Of a stretch of 64,000 nt of DNA, positions 52,775 to 62,355 are shown one piece after another. Location of the stretch: contig OZ252295.1 in assembly GCA_965250195.1 (NCBI GenBank), positions 930,001-994,000 of the forward strand, given 5' to 3'. A program made the translations under genes and the position numbers. The notes below the pieces were generated by a model. It was not told where the DNA came from, did no database searches, and worked only from the letters and a program-made list of their open reading frames with translations. Position 1 is the stretch's first letter. Every line of letters starts with the position of its first letter. This DNA is from CAUZIR01 sp965250195 (lineage in GTDB: Bacteria; Chloroflexota; Dehalococcoidia; Lucifugimonadales; UBA2962).

Positions 52775-54061
52775 TCAGATCGTCCCCTGTTCGCGGGCCT
52801 GCTTCAGGGTCGTTTCGAAAGCGTCGATCGTTCGATTGACGTCTTCCTCGGTGTGCGTGGCGGAGAGGATGAAACTGCCGACGAAGCAGTAGATGCCATT
52901 GTTGATCATGCCCTGGTCGAGGATCGAGTGAACGGCGCCGGTGTAGGGCGTGCCGGACGCTTCACCGTAACCGCCGAATTCGGTGTCGAAGGACTGATCG
53001 ATGCCCAGTTTGGTGGCTACGATGGACGCAACGCCGTAGGCGTAGCCGGGCACCTCCATCCGCGTCAGGACCTCGTTTAGGCCGGCCTTGAGCTGCTCTG
53101 CGCGGGCGTCGGCCGTCTCTAAAATGGGCTCGTCCCGTACTATCTGCAGCGCCGTCATGCCGGCGGTCGCGGACAGCGGGTTGGCGTTGAACGTGCCAGG
53201 GTGGGCGATCTTGCCCTTACCCACCGTGTCTATAATGTCGGCCCGACCCGCGACCGCCCCACCGGGCAGCCCACCGGCCAGGATCTTGGCCATCGTGGTC
53301 AGGTCGCCGGTGATGCCGTAGCGGCCCTGGTTGCCGCCCAGCGACCAGCGGAACCCGGAGACGACCTCGTCGACGATGAACAGCACACCGTGGCGGGTGG
53401 TCATCTCCCGCAGCCCCTCGATGAACTCGGGTTTTACGATCACGTTGCCCTGGTAAATCACGGCGGCGACGTCGTCGTTGTCTCTAAGGGCGGCCTCGAC
53501 CTGGTCGAGATCGTAGTCGACGATGATTATGGAATCCCTGGTGCCCTGGGGAATGCCGTTGTCACCAAGATCGGTGTCGGTGCCCACGTATGGGTTGTCC
53601 GCCCAGCCGTGGAAGGCGTCGCGGAACCTGATGATCTTCTCCTTGCCTGTATATGCGCGTGCCATGCGGAAGGCCATCATTACGGCCTCGGTGCCCGAGC
53701 TGTGGAAGCGCATCTTCTCGGCGGAGGGGACCAGTTCGGTGATCAACTCACCCCACTTGATCTCCATTTCGGAGGAGGCCGACAGGTGGGTGCCCTTGGC
53801 AATCGCTTCTGAAACGGCGTCCACGATACGAGGGTTCGCCTGGCCGAGAATCATGGAGCCGTGGCCTGTTCGATAGTCGACGTACTCGTTGCCGTCGACG
53901 TCCCACTTGCGCGAGCCTAATCCGCGGTCCATGTACATGGTGAACGGGTCGGCCCGGCGGATGTCGTGAGTGACGCCGTCGGGGAAAAGGCGACGACCCT
54001 TCTCCGCCAGGGCGGCGGATTTCGGGTGCAGCTCGAAAAAGCGTTCGGTGATGGTGGACAT
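52775..54061 (-). CDS. Class III PLP aminotransferase (glutamate-1-semialdehyde aminomutase-like)
   Basis: 428 residues. The N-terminal segment GVTHDIRRADPFTMYMDRG, HSSGTEAVMMAFRMARAYTG, LFIVDEVVSGFRWSLGG and the PLP Lys in TMAKILAGGLPGGAVAGR follow the GSA-aminomutase-like branch of class III. It transfers or moves an amino group. There is no hem operon here; in this context a role in amino-acid or unusual-acid metabolism is more likely than haem synthesis. It probably leads the four-gene unit that ends with the MFS gene. Confidence 0.86.
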   Translation of the reverse strand: MSTITERFFELHPKSAALAEKGRRLFPDGVTHDIRRADPFTMYMDRGLGSRKWDVDGNEYVDYRTGHGSMILGQANPRIVDAVSEAIAKGTHLSASSEMEIKWGELITELVPSAEKMRFHSSGTEAVMMAFRMARAYTGKEKIIRFRDAFHGWADNPYVGTDTDLGDNGIPQGTRDSIIIVDYDLDQVEAALRDNDDVAAVIYQGNVIVKPEFIEGLREMTTRHGVLFIVDEVVSGFRWSLGGNQGRYGITGDLTTMAKILAGGLPGGAVAGRADIIDTVGKGKIAHPGTFNANPLSATAGMTALQIVRDEPILETADARAEQLKAGLNEVLTRMEVPGYAYGVASIVATKLGIDQSFDTEFGGYGEASGTPYTGAVHSILDQGMINNGIYCFVGSFILSATHTEEDVNRTIDAFETTLKQAREQGTI

Positions 54062-54089
54062 GCGGGCTCTCCTCGCGTTCGTGGCGGGG

Positions 54090-54095
54090 ATTATA
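54090..54095 (-). promoter_or_regulatory. Extended -10 promoter of the class III aminotransferase gene
   Basis: TGCTATAAT on the minus strand is a perfect -10 with the TGn extension. Predicted start is near 54083, about 20 bases before the ATG, with a GGAG sequence between them. Confidence 0.55.
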
Positions 54096-54130
54096 GCATC
54101 GGAGAGGGGTACTCAGACGGCACTTCGCCG

Positions 54131-55936
54131 TTACTGATCGAGCAGTCGATTCGCCCTGTGCAGCTGAACGTACCGTCCTCCTCTGGCAAGGAGACTGGCG
54201 TGGTCGCCCTCCTCCACCAGCCTGCCACCGTCGATGACCAGAATGCGGTTGGAGTCTCGAATGGTCGAGAGGCGATGGGCGATCACTATCGCCGTCCTCC
54301 CCTTCAGCACCGCCCCCAGCGCCCGCTGTATCTTCAATTCCGTCTCACTATCGACCGAAGCCGTCGCCTCATCGAGTATCAGGATGCGCGGCTCCGAAAC
54401 GATGGCCCGGGCGAAGCTGACCAGCTGGCGCTGACCCAAACTCAGATTGACGCCCAGCTCCGCAACTTCCGTGTCGTACCCATCCGGCAGCTCGGATATG
54501 AACTCGTGCGCTCCAACAGCGGTGGCGGCTCGTACCATCTGGTCGTCGGAAACGTTTGGATGATTGAACTTGATGTTGTCGCAGATCGAGCCCGAGAACA
54601 AGAATGGTTCTTGCAAGACCATGCTCATCTGGGTGACGAGAGAGGCGCGGGTGACGTCGCGAAGGTCGTGGCCGTCCACCTCGATCGCGCCCCTGCCACG
54701 CTCGACGTCGGCGAAGCGCGAGAGCAACGAGACCATGGTGGTCTTGCCCGCACCCGACGGACCGACGACGGCGATGGTCTCGCCCGGCTCGGCCGTGAAG
54801 CTAACGTCGGTGAGCACGTCCACGCCCGGGACGTAGGAGAAGCCTACGCCCTTGAACTGCACGCGCCCCTCTATCGCCGGGAGATCGGGCGCGCCGGGCG
54901 CGTCGGCCAGTTCTGGCGCGGCGTCCAGCAGGTCGAATATGCGCGCGCCCGACGTCATCGACCGCTGCAGCTGTGTGTACTGCATGGTCAGGCTGCGCAC
55001 CGGGTCGAAGAAGCGCTGGATGTAGAGCACGGAGGCGATTAGCACCCCCACCTCGATGCCGCCGCCGGAGACCATGCGGCTGCCGAAGAACACGACCAGG
55101 CCCATCGCGACGCCGGTGAGGATGTCTACCGACGGCAACAGCCCCGCCGACCACTTCCCCGCAACCATGTTGGACTCTAGATGGTCGCGGTTCCTCCGGT
55201 CGAACCGGCTCAGGTTAGCCGCCTGCCGGTTCATCGCCTGGACCACTCTTACGCCGGAGATGTTTTCGTTGAGGTCGGCGTTGACAATGGATATGGCCCA
55301 CCGGACCTTGAGGAATTCGCGCTTGGCGAACGGCTGCCAAACGACAACGATGATGGCGAGCGCGGGCAACGTGGCCATGGAAATGAGGCCCAGGCGGACG
55401 TCGAGTGCGAGCACCGCGCCGATGATGAACACGAGGCTGACGAAGTCGGCCAGGGTCATGACGACGATGGACGTCATCTCCTGCATCTGGCCCACGTCGC
55501 CGATGACGCGGGAGATGAGGCGGCCCGCCTCGGTGCGGTCGAAGAACGAGACCGACTGGCGCTGCAGATGGGCGAACATGTCGCGCCGCAGACCGTAGAG
55601 CAGGCCCTGGCCGACGCGCTCCATGGCGATCTGCTGGACGTAGTTGGCCGCCCAGTTAACCACCGCGACGCCGACGAAAGCGCCCACCACCCACCACAGG
55701 CCGGACAGGTCCCCGGCGACAATGTAGTCGTCGATGGCGATCTTTATGATCCAGGGCACGGCCGTGAGTGAGGCCGTAAAGACCAGCACCGCCACCACCG
55801 CGACCGTCAACTCTTTGCGGAATGGCTTTATGTACACGAACATGCGAGACACGACCCTGGGGTCGTAAACAGAGCCGAAGACCTCTTCGTCGCGCTGGGC
55901 CCCGGTCGAGCCGCCCATCATCCATCCGGACATCAT
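54131..55936 (-). CDS. ABC exporter half-transporter, consensus Walker B (type I heterodimer subunit)
   Basis: 601 residues: six-helix membrane domain (about 35-310), then an ABC domain. Walker A is VVGPSGAGKTTMVSLL, the signature is LSLGQRQLVSFARA (LSLGQ, not LSGGQ), Walker B is ILILDEATASVD with the catalytic Glu, and the His-loop is VIAHRLSTIRD. The degenerate signature with a good Walker B matches the TM288-type subunit of a heterodimeric exporter. Its start overlaps the partner gene by 4 bases. Confidence 0.93.
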   Translation of the reverse strand: MMSGWMMGGSTGAQRDEEVFGSVYDPRVVSRMFVYIKPFRKELTVAVVAVLVFTASLTAVPWIIKIAIDDYIVAGDLSGLWWVVGAFVGVAVVNWAANYVQQIAMERVGQGLLYGLRRDMFAHLQRQSVSFFDRTEAGRLISRVIGDVGQMQEMTSIVVMTLADFVSLVFIIGAVLALDVRLGLISMATLPALAIIVVVWQPFAKREFLKVRWAISIVNADLNENISGVRVVQAMNRQAANLSRFDRRNRDHLESNMVAGKWSAGLLPSVDILTGVAMGLVVFFGSRMVSGGGIEVGVLIASVLYIQRFFDPVRSLTMQYTQLQRSMTSGARIFDLLDAAPELADAPGAPDLPAIEGRVQFKGVGFSYVPGVDVLTDVSFTAEPGETIAVVGPSGAGKTTMVSLLSRFADVERGRGAIEVDGHDLRDVTRASLVTQMSMVLQEPFLFSGSICDNIKFNHPNVSDDQMVRAATAVGAHEFISELPDGYDTEVAELGVNLSLGQRQLVSFARAIVSEPRILILDEATASVDSETELKIQRALGAVLKGRTAIVIAHRLSTIRDSNRILVIDGGRLVEEGDHASLLARGGRYVQLHRANRLLDQ

Positions 55937-57837
55937 GCGGGGGCGCCCCCTAACTTGCCGGGCTCAACGCCCTCTGGCGGCGCCTGTTCACCAGTGTCGT
56001 AGGCGCCGGACGCGGCATCGCCGGGGGTCGTGTGGCCCCGCTCCGGGCCGGTCAACGGGCCGCGAGCCCGTCGCCCTGTCGAGCCGTCTACAGAGGCCTC
56101 GCGCGGCCGCAACTGCAAATCATAGATGCGCTTGTACGCACCGGCGGCGGCCAGCAACTCAGCATGGGTGCCGCGCTCGACGATGCGGCCGTTGTCCAGG
56201 ACGACTATCAGGTCGGCCCGGTGGACGGTGCTCAGCCGATGGGCGATGACGAACGTGGTCCGCCCCTCCATTACCGTCTCCAGGGCGCGCTGGAGGTGCT
56301 CCTCGGTCTCGGTGTCCACGCTGGACGTGGAGTCGTCAAGGATAAGCAGGGGCGGGTCGAGCAGGAGGGTGCGGGCGATGGCGACCCGCTGGCGCTGCCC
56401 CCCGGACAGCGACGCACCCCGCTCGGCGACGGGGGTGGCAAGGCCCGCTTCGAGGCCGTCCACAAAGTCGCCCAGCCTGGCCAGGTCAGCCGCCTCGCTC
56501 AGTTCAGCGACTGTGGCGTCCAAGCGCCCGTAGGCTATGTTTTCACCGAGGGAGGCCGAGAACAGGAAGATGTCCTGCTGCACAATGCCGATGTTTCGGC
56601 GCAGGGAATTCAGCGTGGCGTCTCGAATGTCCGCCCCGTCAATCGTCACCCGGCCGGAGGTGACATCGTAAAAGCGGGGGATAAGGCTCACCAGAGTGCT
56701 CTTGCCCGAACCTGGCGCGCCCATCAGGGCAACTACCTGGCCGGGTTCCACGTCTAGATCGACGTCGCGCAGCGCGGTCCCGCCGTCCCCGTAGCCGAAG
56801 CTGACGCCCTCGAAACGCACCGCGCCCCTGGCCCGGCCCATGCTCTTCGCACCGGGAGCCTCACTGACGGCGGACGGCTCGTCGAGGATTTCGTAGAGGC
56901 GCTGGCCAGCCGCCAGGCCCCGGGCAATGGTGTTGATTACCCAACCAAACATTCGCACCGGCATCATCAGACTCTGCATGAGGAAGATGAACTGGGTCAG
57001 CTCGCCCGGTGTCATTTCGCCCCTGATGACGAGGAACCCGCCGTAGCCGATTATGGCGACCATGGTCATCATGAACCCGAAGACTGTGACGGCTATGGAC
57101 CGGGTCCGCAGCGCAGTGGCCTTGACGTTGTCGGCGGCGACCTGCACGTTCACCTCGTCGAACTTGGCCTCTTCGTGCGCCTCGGCGCCGAACGCCCGGA
57201 TGACCCGCACACCGGTGAGGTTTTCCTGCAAGACCGTGCTCAGGTCGGCCATGCCCTCTTGAATGCGCTGCCACATGGCTCGCATCTGGGCCCGCATCCC
57301 GAGGGACAGAGAAATCACTATGGGCATGAGCAAAACGGTCAGCAGGCCCAGTCGCCAGTCCAGAACCAGCAATATGGCGGCCACGGCCACGAACTGGATG
57401 AGAAAGAATGGCGCCCTGAGCAGGCCCATGAAGATGAAGAACCGCACGTTCTCCACGTTGGTGACGGCCCTGGACATGAGATTGCCGGTGTGGTTGCGGT
57501 CGTGGAAGGTGAAGCTCTGGTTCTGCACCCGGTCGTAGAACGCGTTGCGCAGGTCGTAGGCGACTCGTTGCGACACGGCTTCTCCCAGATACGTTTGACC
57601 GTATGAAAAAGCGCCGCGCAGGACGCTGAGTACGACCAGCCAAATGACGATCGTGAGAATGGCCCCCTCGTCGAGCCCGTTTTCCCCGGTCGTTTCGGCG
57701 AGCTGGTCTACGGCGCTGCCGAGGAAATGGGGCAACAGGAGCTGCGACGCGGTGGCCGCGAGAGTGGCAGCGTAGACCGCGACGACGAGGAGGCGGTAGC
57801 GCAGCATGGCGCGAGTGATTCTGAGGGCGACGTTCAT
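55933..57837 (-). CDS. ABC exporter half-transporter, degenerate Walker B (heterodimer partner)
   Basis: 634 residues. A six-helix membrane domain precedes an ABC domain with Walker A LMGAPGSGKSTLVSLIPRF, full signature LSGGQRQRVAIARTLL and Walker B LLILDDSTSSVDTETE, where Asp replaces the catalytic Glu. With the LSLGQ of the partner this forms one degenerate and one consensus ATP site, as in TM287/288-type exporters. A Gly/Pro-rich tail of about 60 residues follows. It is probably a lipid or drug exporter; substrate unknown. Confidence 0.93.
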   Translation of the reverse strand: MNVALRITRAMLRYRLLVVAVYAATLAATASQLLLPHFLGSAVDQLAETTGENGLDEGAILTIVIWLVVLSVLRGAFSYGQTYLGEAVSQRVAYDLRNAFYDRVQNQSFTFHDRNHTGNLMSRAVTNVENVRFFIFMGLLRAPFFLIQFVAVAAILLVLDWRLGLLTVLLMPIVISLSLGMRAQMRAMWQRIQEGMADLSTVLQENLTGVRVIRAFGAEAHEEAKFDEVNVQVAADNVKATALRTRSIAVTVFGFMMTMVAIIGYGGFLVIRGEMTPGELTQFIFLMQSLMMPVRMFGWVINTIARGLAAGQRLYEILDEPSAVSEAPGAKSMGRARGAVRFEGVSFGYGDGGTALRDVDLDVEPGQVVALMGAPGSGKSTLVSLIPRFYDVTSGRVTIDGADIRDATLNSLRRNIGIVQQDIFLFSASLGENIAYGRLDATVAELSEAADLARLGDFVDGLEAGLATPVAERGASLSGGQRQRVAIARTLLLDPPLLILDDSTSSVDTETEEHLQRALETVMEGRTTFVIAHRLSTVHRADLIVVLDNGRIVERGTHAELLAAAGAYKRIYDLQLRPREASVDGSTGRRARGPLTGPERGHTTPGDAASGAYDTGEQAPPEGVEPGKLGGAPA

Positions 57838-57901
57838 ACGGGACTATCTGATTCTACAACCGGTGCCCCGGCGCTCGGGCCGGCCGACGCCACCCCGCTA
57901 A

Positions 57902-58789
57902 CTAACGACTGGCAGACTGGGTGCCGATGGCCTCTTCGTTGCGCCACAGCGGACCAGAGGGTGCGTCGGGGTAGAGCGCGGATACGAGCGCCCGGTAGAA
58001 CAGTTCGAACTCCCACCTGATGCGGTCGACGCGCTGCTGGCGATCCTCGGGGTTGTGCCCGCTGATGTTGATCGGCTCGATCCTGAGCATCTCCCCGTCC
58101 CGCTCCAACGTCACGACGAGGGTGCCCAGTTCCGTCGAGCGCTCAATGGAGATGCGCGTGGACGGCATTTCGATAGGGTTCAGGGTAACGACCACCCCGG
58201 CGTATTCGGCCGATGCCCGGAGGTGGTCGCGGACCGCGTCCAGGTGCTGCTCGGCAGCGGCGATGCGGCCCTGCTCGATGAGCTTGCGCATCTCCTCCGC
58301 CCTTTCGCCCGCCAGTTCGGCATGCGCCTGGGCCTTGCCGTTGTCGGAGCGAGAGAACGTGAGCATGACGTTCTCCTTGGTGAGCTTCACCCAGTACAGG
58401 GTATCTCCCGGCACCGTATCGTCGGCGGCCACCGCGGCAATGCTGCCGAAGGCCGCGAACACGAGCACAAAGCCAAAAACGGCCGCCAGCGGCAGAGCCA
58501 CCACGTTGGGGACGCTTACTCCGAACCATCGCTGCCGCCGCCGCGTAGTAATACCGGCGTCAAGCTCGCGCCGAAGCCGCGCCCTCCCTCTGGCCTTCGC
58601 GCCATGAACGGGCGTTAATGATGTAGCGGACGAGAGCGTCGTATGGGCGGACTCCAGCAGGGCCCGCAGTCGCTGGTGGTGCTCAGGGTAGCGCTCAAGG
58701 CACTGTTGGACACTGTGGCCCTCGGCCATGAGGTCGAGACAGTCATCGAAGATCTCATCGAGTTCTTTGTCGATCTCGAACGGGTCCAA
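57902..58789 (-). CDS. DUF5667 protein, probable membrane anti-sigma or sigma-linked protein
   Basis: 295 residues. The N-terminal part (EIFDDCLDLMAEGHSVQQCL and YPEHHQRLRALLESAHTTL) resembles the short sigma-partner domain seen next to ECF genes. One membrane segment (VVALPLAAVFGFVLVFAAFG) leads to the DUF5667 domain outside (DDTVPGDTLYWVKLTKENVML and helices to about 190). Downstream of the ECF sigma gene by 31 bases, it is likely cotranscribed and may regulate that factor; the function is inferred from position. Confidence 0.8.
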   Translation of the reverse strand: MDPFEIDKELDEIFDDCLDLMAEGHSVQQCLERYPEHHQRLRALLESAHTTLSSATSLTPVHGAKARGRARLRRELDAGITTRRRQRWFGVSVPNVVALPLAAVFGFVLVFAAFGSIAAVAADDTVPGDTLYWVKLTKENVMLTFSRSDNGKAQAHAELAGERAEEMRKLIEQGRIAAAEQHLDAVRDHLRASAEYAGVVVTLNPIEMPSTRISIERSTELGTLVVTLERDGEMLRIEPINISGHNPEDRQQRVDRIRWEFELFYRALVSALYPDAPSGPLWRNEEAIGTQSASR

Positions 58790-58820
58790 AGACGTGTTCC
58801 TGATGAGGGCTGCTGGGCCC

Positions 58821-59423
58821 CTATACCGGCTGCCGCGCGTGCTGCCCCGATGAGCCGCCGCCCGGCATGAGGATCTTGCGCAGCTTCTTGATACCCGCGT
58901 GCTGAAGGGCTTTGACCGCGTTCTCGTTGCGGCCGACGGCCTTCGCCGTCTCGTTCACCGACAGCCCCCCGGCGAACCGCAGGGAGATGACCTGGCGCTG
59001 GAGGTCGGTGAGGTCTTCCATGGCCCGGTTGACCTCTCGCATGGCCAGTTTGGTCTGAACGTAGTTGTCCAGGTCCACGCTCGATTCACCGACCACCGCC
59101 AGGACTTTATCGAGCGGCACGCTCTTGTCTCGTCCCTTTTTGCGGAAATGATCGACAACGAGGTTGTGGGCGATACGGAAAAGCCAGGAAGAAAACGGAT
59201 GTCCCCGGTGCTTGTAGGTGCCAATAGACCGCAGCATACGGAGGAAGACCTCTTCGGTGATGTCTTCGGCCGCCGTTGGGTCTCCGGCCTTAAACGAGAC
59301 GTAACGGTAGATGCGCTCGTAAAAGTGGTCGTAGAGCGCCTCGAACGCAGCCGTATCCCCGGCCTGTGCGCTCAGTACAAGCTGTTCCAACTGCTCTTTG
59401 GTGGGCGACCGTTCGTCGCTCAT
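58821..59423 (-). CDS. ECF-type RNA polymerase sigma factor
   Basis: 200 residues. Region 2 has FEALYDHFYERIYRYV, ITEEVFLRMLRSIGTYKHRG and SWLFRIAHNLVVDHFRKK. Region 4 has DLQRQVISLRFAGGLSVNETAKAV and RNENAVKALQHAGIKKLRKIL, both typical ECF patterns. It directs polymerase to a dedicated promoter class, with the DUF5667 neighbour as a candidate controller. A TATAAT lies about 52 bases upstream. Confidence 0.93.
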   Translation of the reverse strand: MSDERSPTKEQLEQLVLSAQAGDTAAFEALYDHFYERIYRYVSFKAGDPTAAEDITEEVFLRMLRSIGTYKHRGHPFSSWLFRIAHNLVVDHFRKKGRDKSVPLDKVLAVVGESSVDLDNYVQTKLAMREVNRAMEDLTDLQRQVISLRFAGGLSVNETAKAVGRNENAVKALQHAGIKKLRKILMPGGGSSGQHARQPV

Positions 59424-59474
59424 CGTCAGTGACCTCCCACTCCAACCCGGCCCGGTCCAACCAGGATAGAGTCA

Positions 59475-59480
59475 ATTATA
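59475..59480 (-). promoter_or_regulatory. -10 element upstream of the ECF sigma gene
   Basis: Perfect TATAAT on the minus strand with predicted start near 59468, leaving a leader of about 45 nt. A weak TCCACC lies 17 bp upstream. Confidence 0.4.
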
Positions 59481-59604
59481 AGTAACGTACGCGCTCCGGT
59501 GGAGGTTAGCTCTCAATTGTTCCGACATTTGGAAGGCTCGAACTGCGTAAAAGCTCACCCAGACGGGTGACACGGGGCGTACGGGCCGATGCTAAACTGC
59601 CGTC

Positions 59605-60282
59605 GTGGCCGTAGACCAAAAACTCCGCACCATGCCCTTCGTGGTCCGACTCATGACCGGGTCGGACCTGCACCGGTGTGCGCGCGTCGAGCGTGAGGCC
59701 TTCCCAAGCTTGTTCCCGCCCACGTCGTTCAGCCGTGAGCTGAAAAACCGCCTGGCCCACTATCTTGTGGTGGAGCCAGACGGGAGCGACGGCGAACGCG
59801 CAAAGCCGGAGACCAGGCCCGAGAAGCTGATCAAGCGGCTGCTCTCCGGCTCGGCCCCTGTCCCATGGCGTTCCCCCATCGCCTGGCGCATTGGAGTAGA
59901 GACCAGTGACGTGATCGGCTTCATCGGCGTGTGGTACATGGCCGACGAGGCCCACATCGTAAACATCGGCGTCGCTGGCGAATACCGGGGACGGGGGTTC
60001 GGGGAGCTACTGCTCATAGGCGCGGTCGAGCACGCGCAAAACCAGGGCGTTCGGATGGTGACGCTGGAGGTGCGGGAGTCGAACTTCATCGCCCGCAACC
60101 TGTACCGCAAATACGGCTTCGCCGAGCGCGGCCTGCGCAAGGCCTACTACTCGGACAACCGCGAGGACGCAGTCATCATGACGACCGAGCCAATCGCAGA
60201 GCCAGCCTTCCGCGACAGATTCGCCGGGCTGATCAAGGAACACGAACTGGCCCGAGGCACCTCGCTCCGTACTTTCGACTAG
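59605..60282 (+). CDS. GNAT N-acetyltransferase (RimI-like)
   Basis: 225 residues from GTG 59605. The acetyl-CoA motif is VGVAGEYRGRGFGELLL (written here as IGVAGEYRGRGFGELLL in the sequence), with VTLEVRESNFIARNLYRKYGF and YYSDNREDAVIM as in RimI. N-terminal extension of about 25 residues over minimal RimI. It may acetylate S18 or another protein N-terminus; ATG 59632 is an alternative start. Confidence 0.82.
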   Translation: MAVDQKLRTMPFVVRLMTGSDLHRCARVEREAFPSLFPPTSFSRELKNRLAHYLVVEPDGSDGERAKPETRPEKLIKRLLSGSAPVPWRSPIAWRIGVETSDVIGFIGVWYMADEAHIVNIGVAGEYRGRGFGELLLIGAVEHAQNQGVRMVTLEVRESNFIARNLYRKYGFAERGLRKAYYSDNREDAVIMTTEPIAEPAFRDRFAGLIKEHELARGTSLRTFD

Positions 60283-60362
60283 CCTACCCTCGGCCGGACG
60301 GCCCGTGACGACGGTTTCCTACCCGCACCGTTGCGGAACGTCACCCGCCGTCATGCAATGAC

Positions 60363-62162
60363 CTAAGGGGGCCAGACGACCATGATTACCGGCACGGCCA
60401 CCGCCGCTACCACTATGGACAACGGCAGGCCCATCCTCCAGTAGTCGGTGAAACGGTAACCCCCTGGCCCCATCACGAGCGTATTGGACTGGTGGCCTAT
60501 GGGCGTGAGGAACGCCGCCGACGCCCCGATAGCCACCGCCATCAGGTACGGGTCCGCACTCGATCCCAACCCGGTGGCCATGTCTATTGCGATGGGCGCC
60601 ATAATTACGGCCGCCGCAGTGTTGTTAACAATCCCTGAAAGCACCATCGTCACGGCCATGACGATCAGCAGCGTCAGGGCCTGTGGCATGTCCCCTCCGG
60701 TGAAGTTGAGGGCGTCCGCAATCGTCTCGGAACCCCCGGTAGTGACCAGCGCCTCGCCAATAGGGATCATTGCGCCGAGAAGGACGATGATGGGCCAGTT
60801 GATGTTCTCGTAGGCCTCGCGCAGGGTCACGGAGCCAGAGACGGCCATAACCAGGGCGGCGCCCACAAAGGCGACCTGTATGGACAGCACACCGGTCGCC
60901 GTCAGGACGATAGCCAGAGCGAACACGCCGATGGCGAGAGTGGGCTTGGGGCGGGAGCGCCCCAGACGCAGGTCGCGCTCGACGAGCGGCAGGCCGCCCA
61001 TGCTCCGCAGCCCCTCCCTGACGGCGTCGGACCGGCCCTGGATCAATAAAACATCCCCGACGGAGAGACGGATGTTTCCCAGCCGTTCCTGGATGTGCTC
61101 GCCCTGCCGGGAGATCGCCAGCAGGTTGATCCCGTACCTGGCCAGCATGTCGATCTCGGACGGGGTTCGCCCCTCCAGCTCGGAGTTGGGAGACACGACG
61201 GCCTCCGCCGTGACGATCTCGTCGCCGTCGTCACCGCGCCTCGCCGACCAGTCGCTCCCCGCAATCTCGAAGCCGGTCGCGGCTATTAGCTCATCGAGAT
61301 CCTCCGGGTCGGCTTCGACTATGAGGACGTCGTCCGATTTGATCTCTTGCAGCGTCGAGGGGGCCTCGTAGCGCCGCTCGTCCCGGATCAGGCCGACCAC
61401 GTCGAAGTCGGCGTCCATCGCGTTTTTGATCTCGCCCAGGAGCCTGCCCGCCATGCGCGCCCCGCCAGGCACAATGACCTCGGTCACGTACGCATGGATG
61501 CTGAAGGATCGTGGGTCGAGCGACGGGTCGCGGCGACCGGGCAGCAGCCTCCAGCCGATGGCCACGATGAAGATCAGGCCGGCCGCCGCCACGGCCAGCC
61601 CAACGGGAAAGAAGTCGAACATCCGGAATGGGTCCTGACCGGTCTCAGCCCTGAATGTGGCGATGACGATGTTGGGGGGCGTGCCGATGGCCGTCAATAG
61701 CCCGCCGAGCAGGGAACCGAATGCCAACGGCATGAGGATGTAAGAGGGCGACCAGCCGGTGCGACGGGCGGTCTCGATGGCCACCGGCATCATCAGCGCC
61801 AGGGCGCCGACGTTGTTCATGAATGCCGACAGCACGACCGTCAGGCCGGTCAGAGCACCGAGCTGGATGACGTGACCGCCACCGAGGGTTGCCAGACGGC
61901 GGTTGATGCCGTCGGCGACGCCGGAGTTGGCCAGGCTCCTGCCAATAATGAGCACTGCGGCAACAGTCACCACGGCGGGGTGCCCAAAGCCCGCGAAGGC
62001 GTCCGCGGCCGGGACGAGCGGGGAGTCTACAACCGGGAAGCGGTGCGCTACTACAAGGACGAGTAGCGTGAGGAGGGCGACGAGGTCGAAGCGCCAGCGA
62101 CCCCACAGAAAGAGAGCCAGCGCGACTCCGATGACGGCGAACACAAATGCCTGGTCCGACAT
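60363..62162 (-). CDS. SLC13/DASS-family permease with two TrkA_C regulatory domains
   Basis: 599 residues. Hydrophobic segments at both ends form the permease (FAGFGHPAVVTVAAVLII and FMNNVGALALMMPVAIETAR in the N half; GIVNNTAAAVIMAPIAI and FLTPIGHQSNTLVMGPGGY in the C half). Two TrkA_C (RCK_C) domains lie between about 215 and 400 (VTEVIVPGGARMAGRLLGEI, LEGRTPSEIDMLARYGINLL). It is likely a Na+-coupled anion transporter (sulfate, phosphate or dicarboxylate), gated by a small ligand. Confidence 0.9.
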   Translation of the reverse strand: MSDQAFVFAVIGVALALFLWGRWRFDLVALLTLLVLVVAHRFPVVDSPLVPAADAFAGFGHPAVVTVAAVLIIGRSLANSGVADGINRRLATLGGGHVIQLGALTGLTVVLSAFMNNVGALALMMPVAIETARRTGWSPSYILMPLAFGSLLGGLLTAIGTPPNIVIATFRAETGQDPFRMFDFFPVGLAVAAAGLIFIVAIGWRLLPGRRDPSLDPRSFSIHAYVTEVIVPGGARMAGRLLGEIKNAMDADFDVVGLIRDERRYEAPSTLQEIKSDDVLIVEADPEDLDELIAATGFEIAGSDWSARRGDDGDEIVTAEAVVSPNSELEGRTPSEIDMLARYGINLLAISRQGEHIQERLGNIRLSVGDVLLIQGRSDAVREGLRSMGGLPLVERDLRLGRSRPKPTLAIGVFALAIVLTATGVLSIQVAFVGAALVMAVSGSVTLREAYENINWPIIVLLGAMIPIGEALVTTGGSETIADALNFTGGDMPQALTLLIVMAVTMVLSGIVNNTAAAVIMAPIAIDMATGLGSSADPYLMAVAIGASAAFLTPIGHQSNTLVMGPGGYRFTDYWRMGLPLSIVVAAVAVPVIMVVWPP

Positions 62163-62355
62163 TCGGAGTCCGCCGTTGCGCGCTCTATGGTTTCTTGCTC
62201 AGTCACTTCTTTATCCCTCCGCAATCGCGGAAGCGTTATTTTACCGGGCTTACAGGCATCCACGCCAGCGGAACACGACCCCCGTGAGAGCGAATCCAGG
62301 AATCCGCCGCATGCCGGTGGCATCGTAGTGTTTAGTTAGAAGGGGCGGTGACGGC

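Noticed and set aside
52775..54061. hemL (haem pathway glutamate-1-semialdehyde aminomutase)
   Set aside because: No haem genes are nearby and the class III fold is shared by many enzymes, so I kept the broader name.
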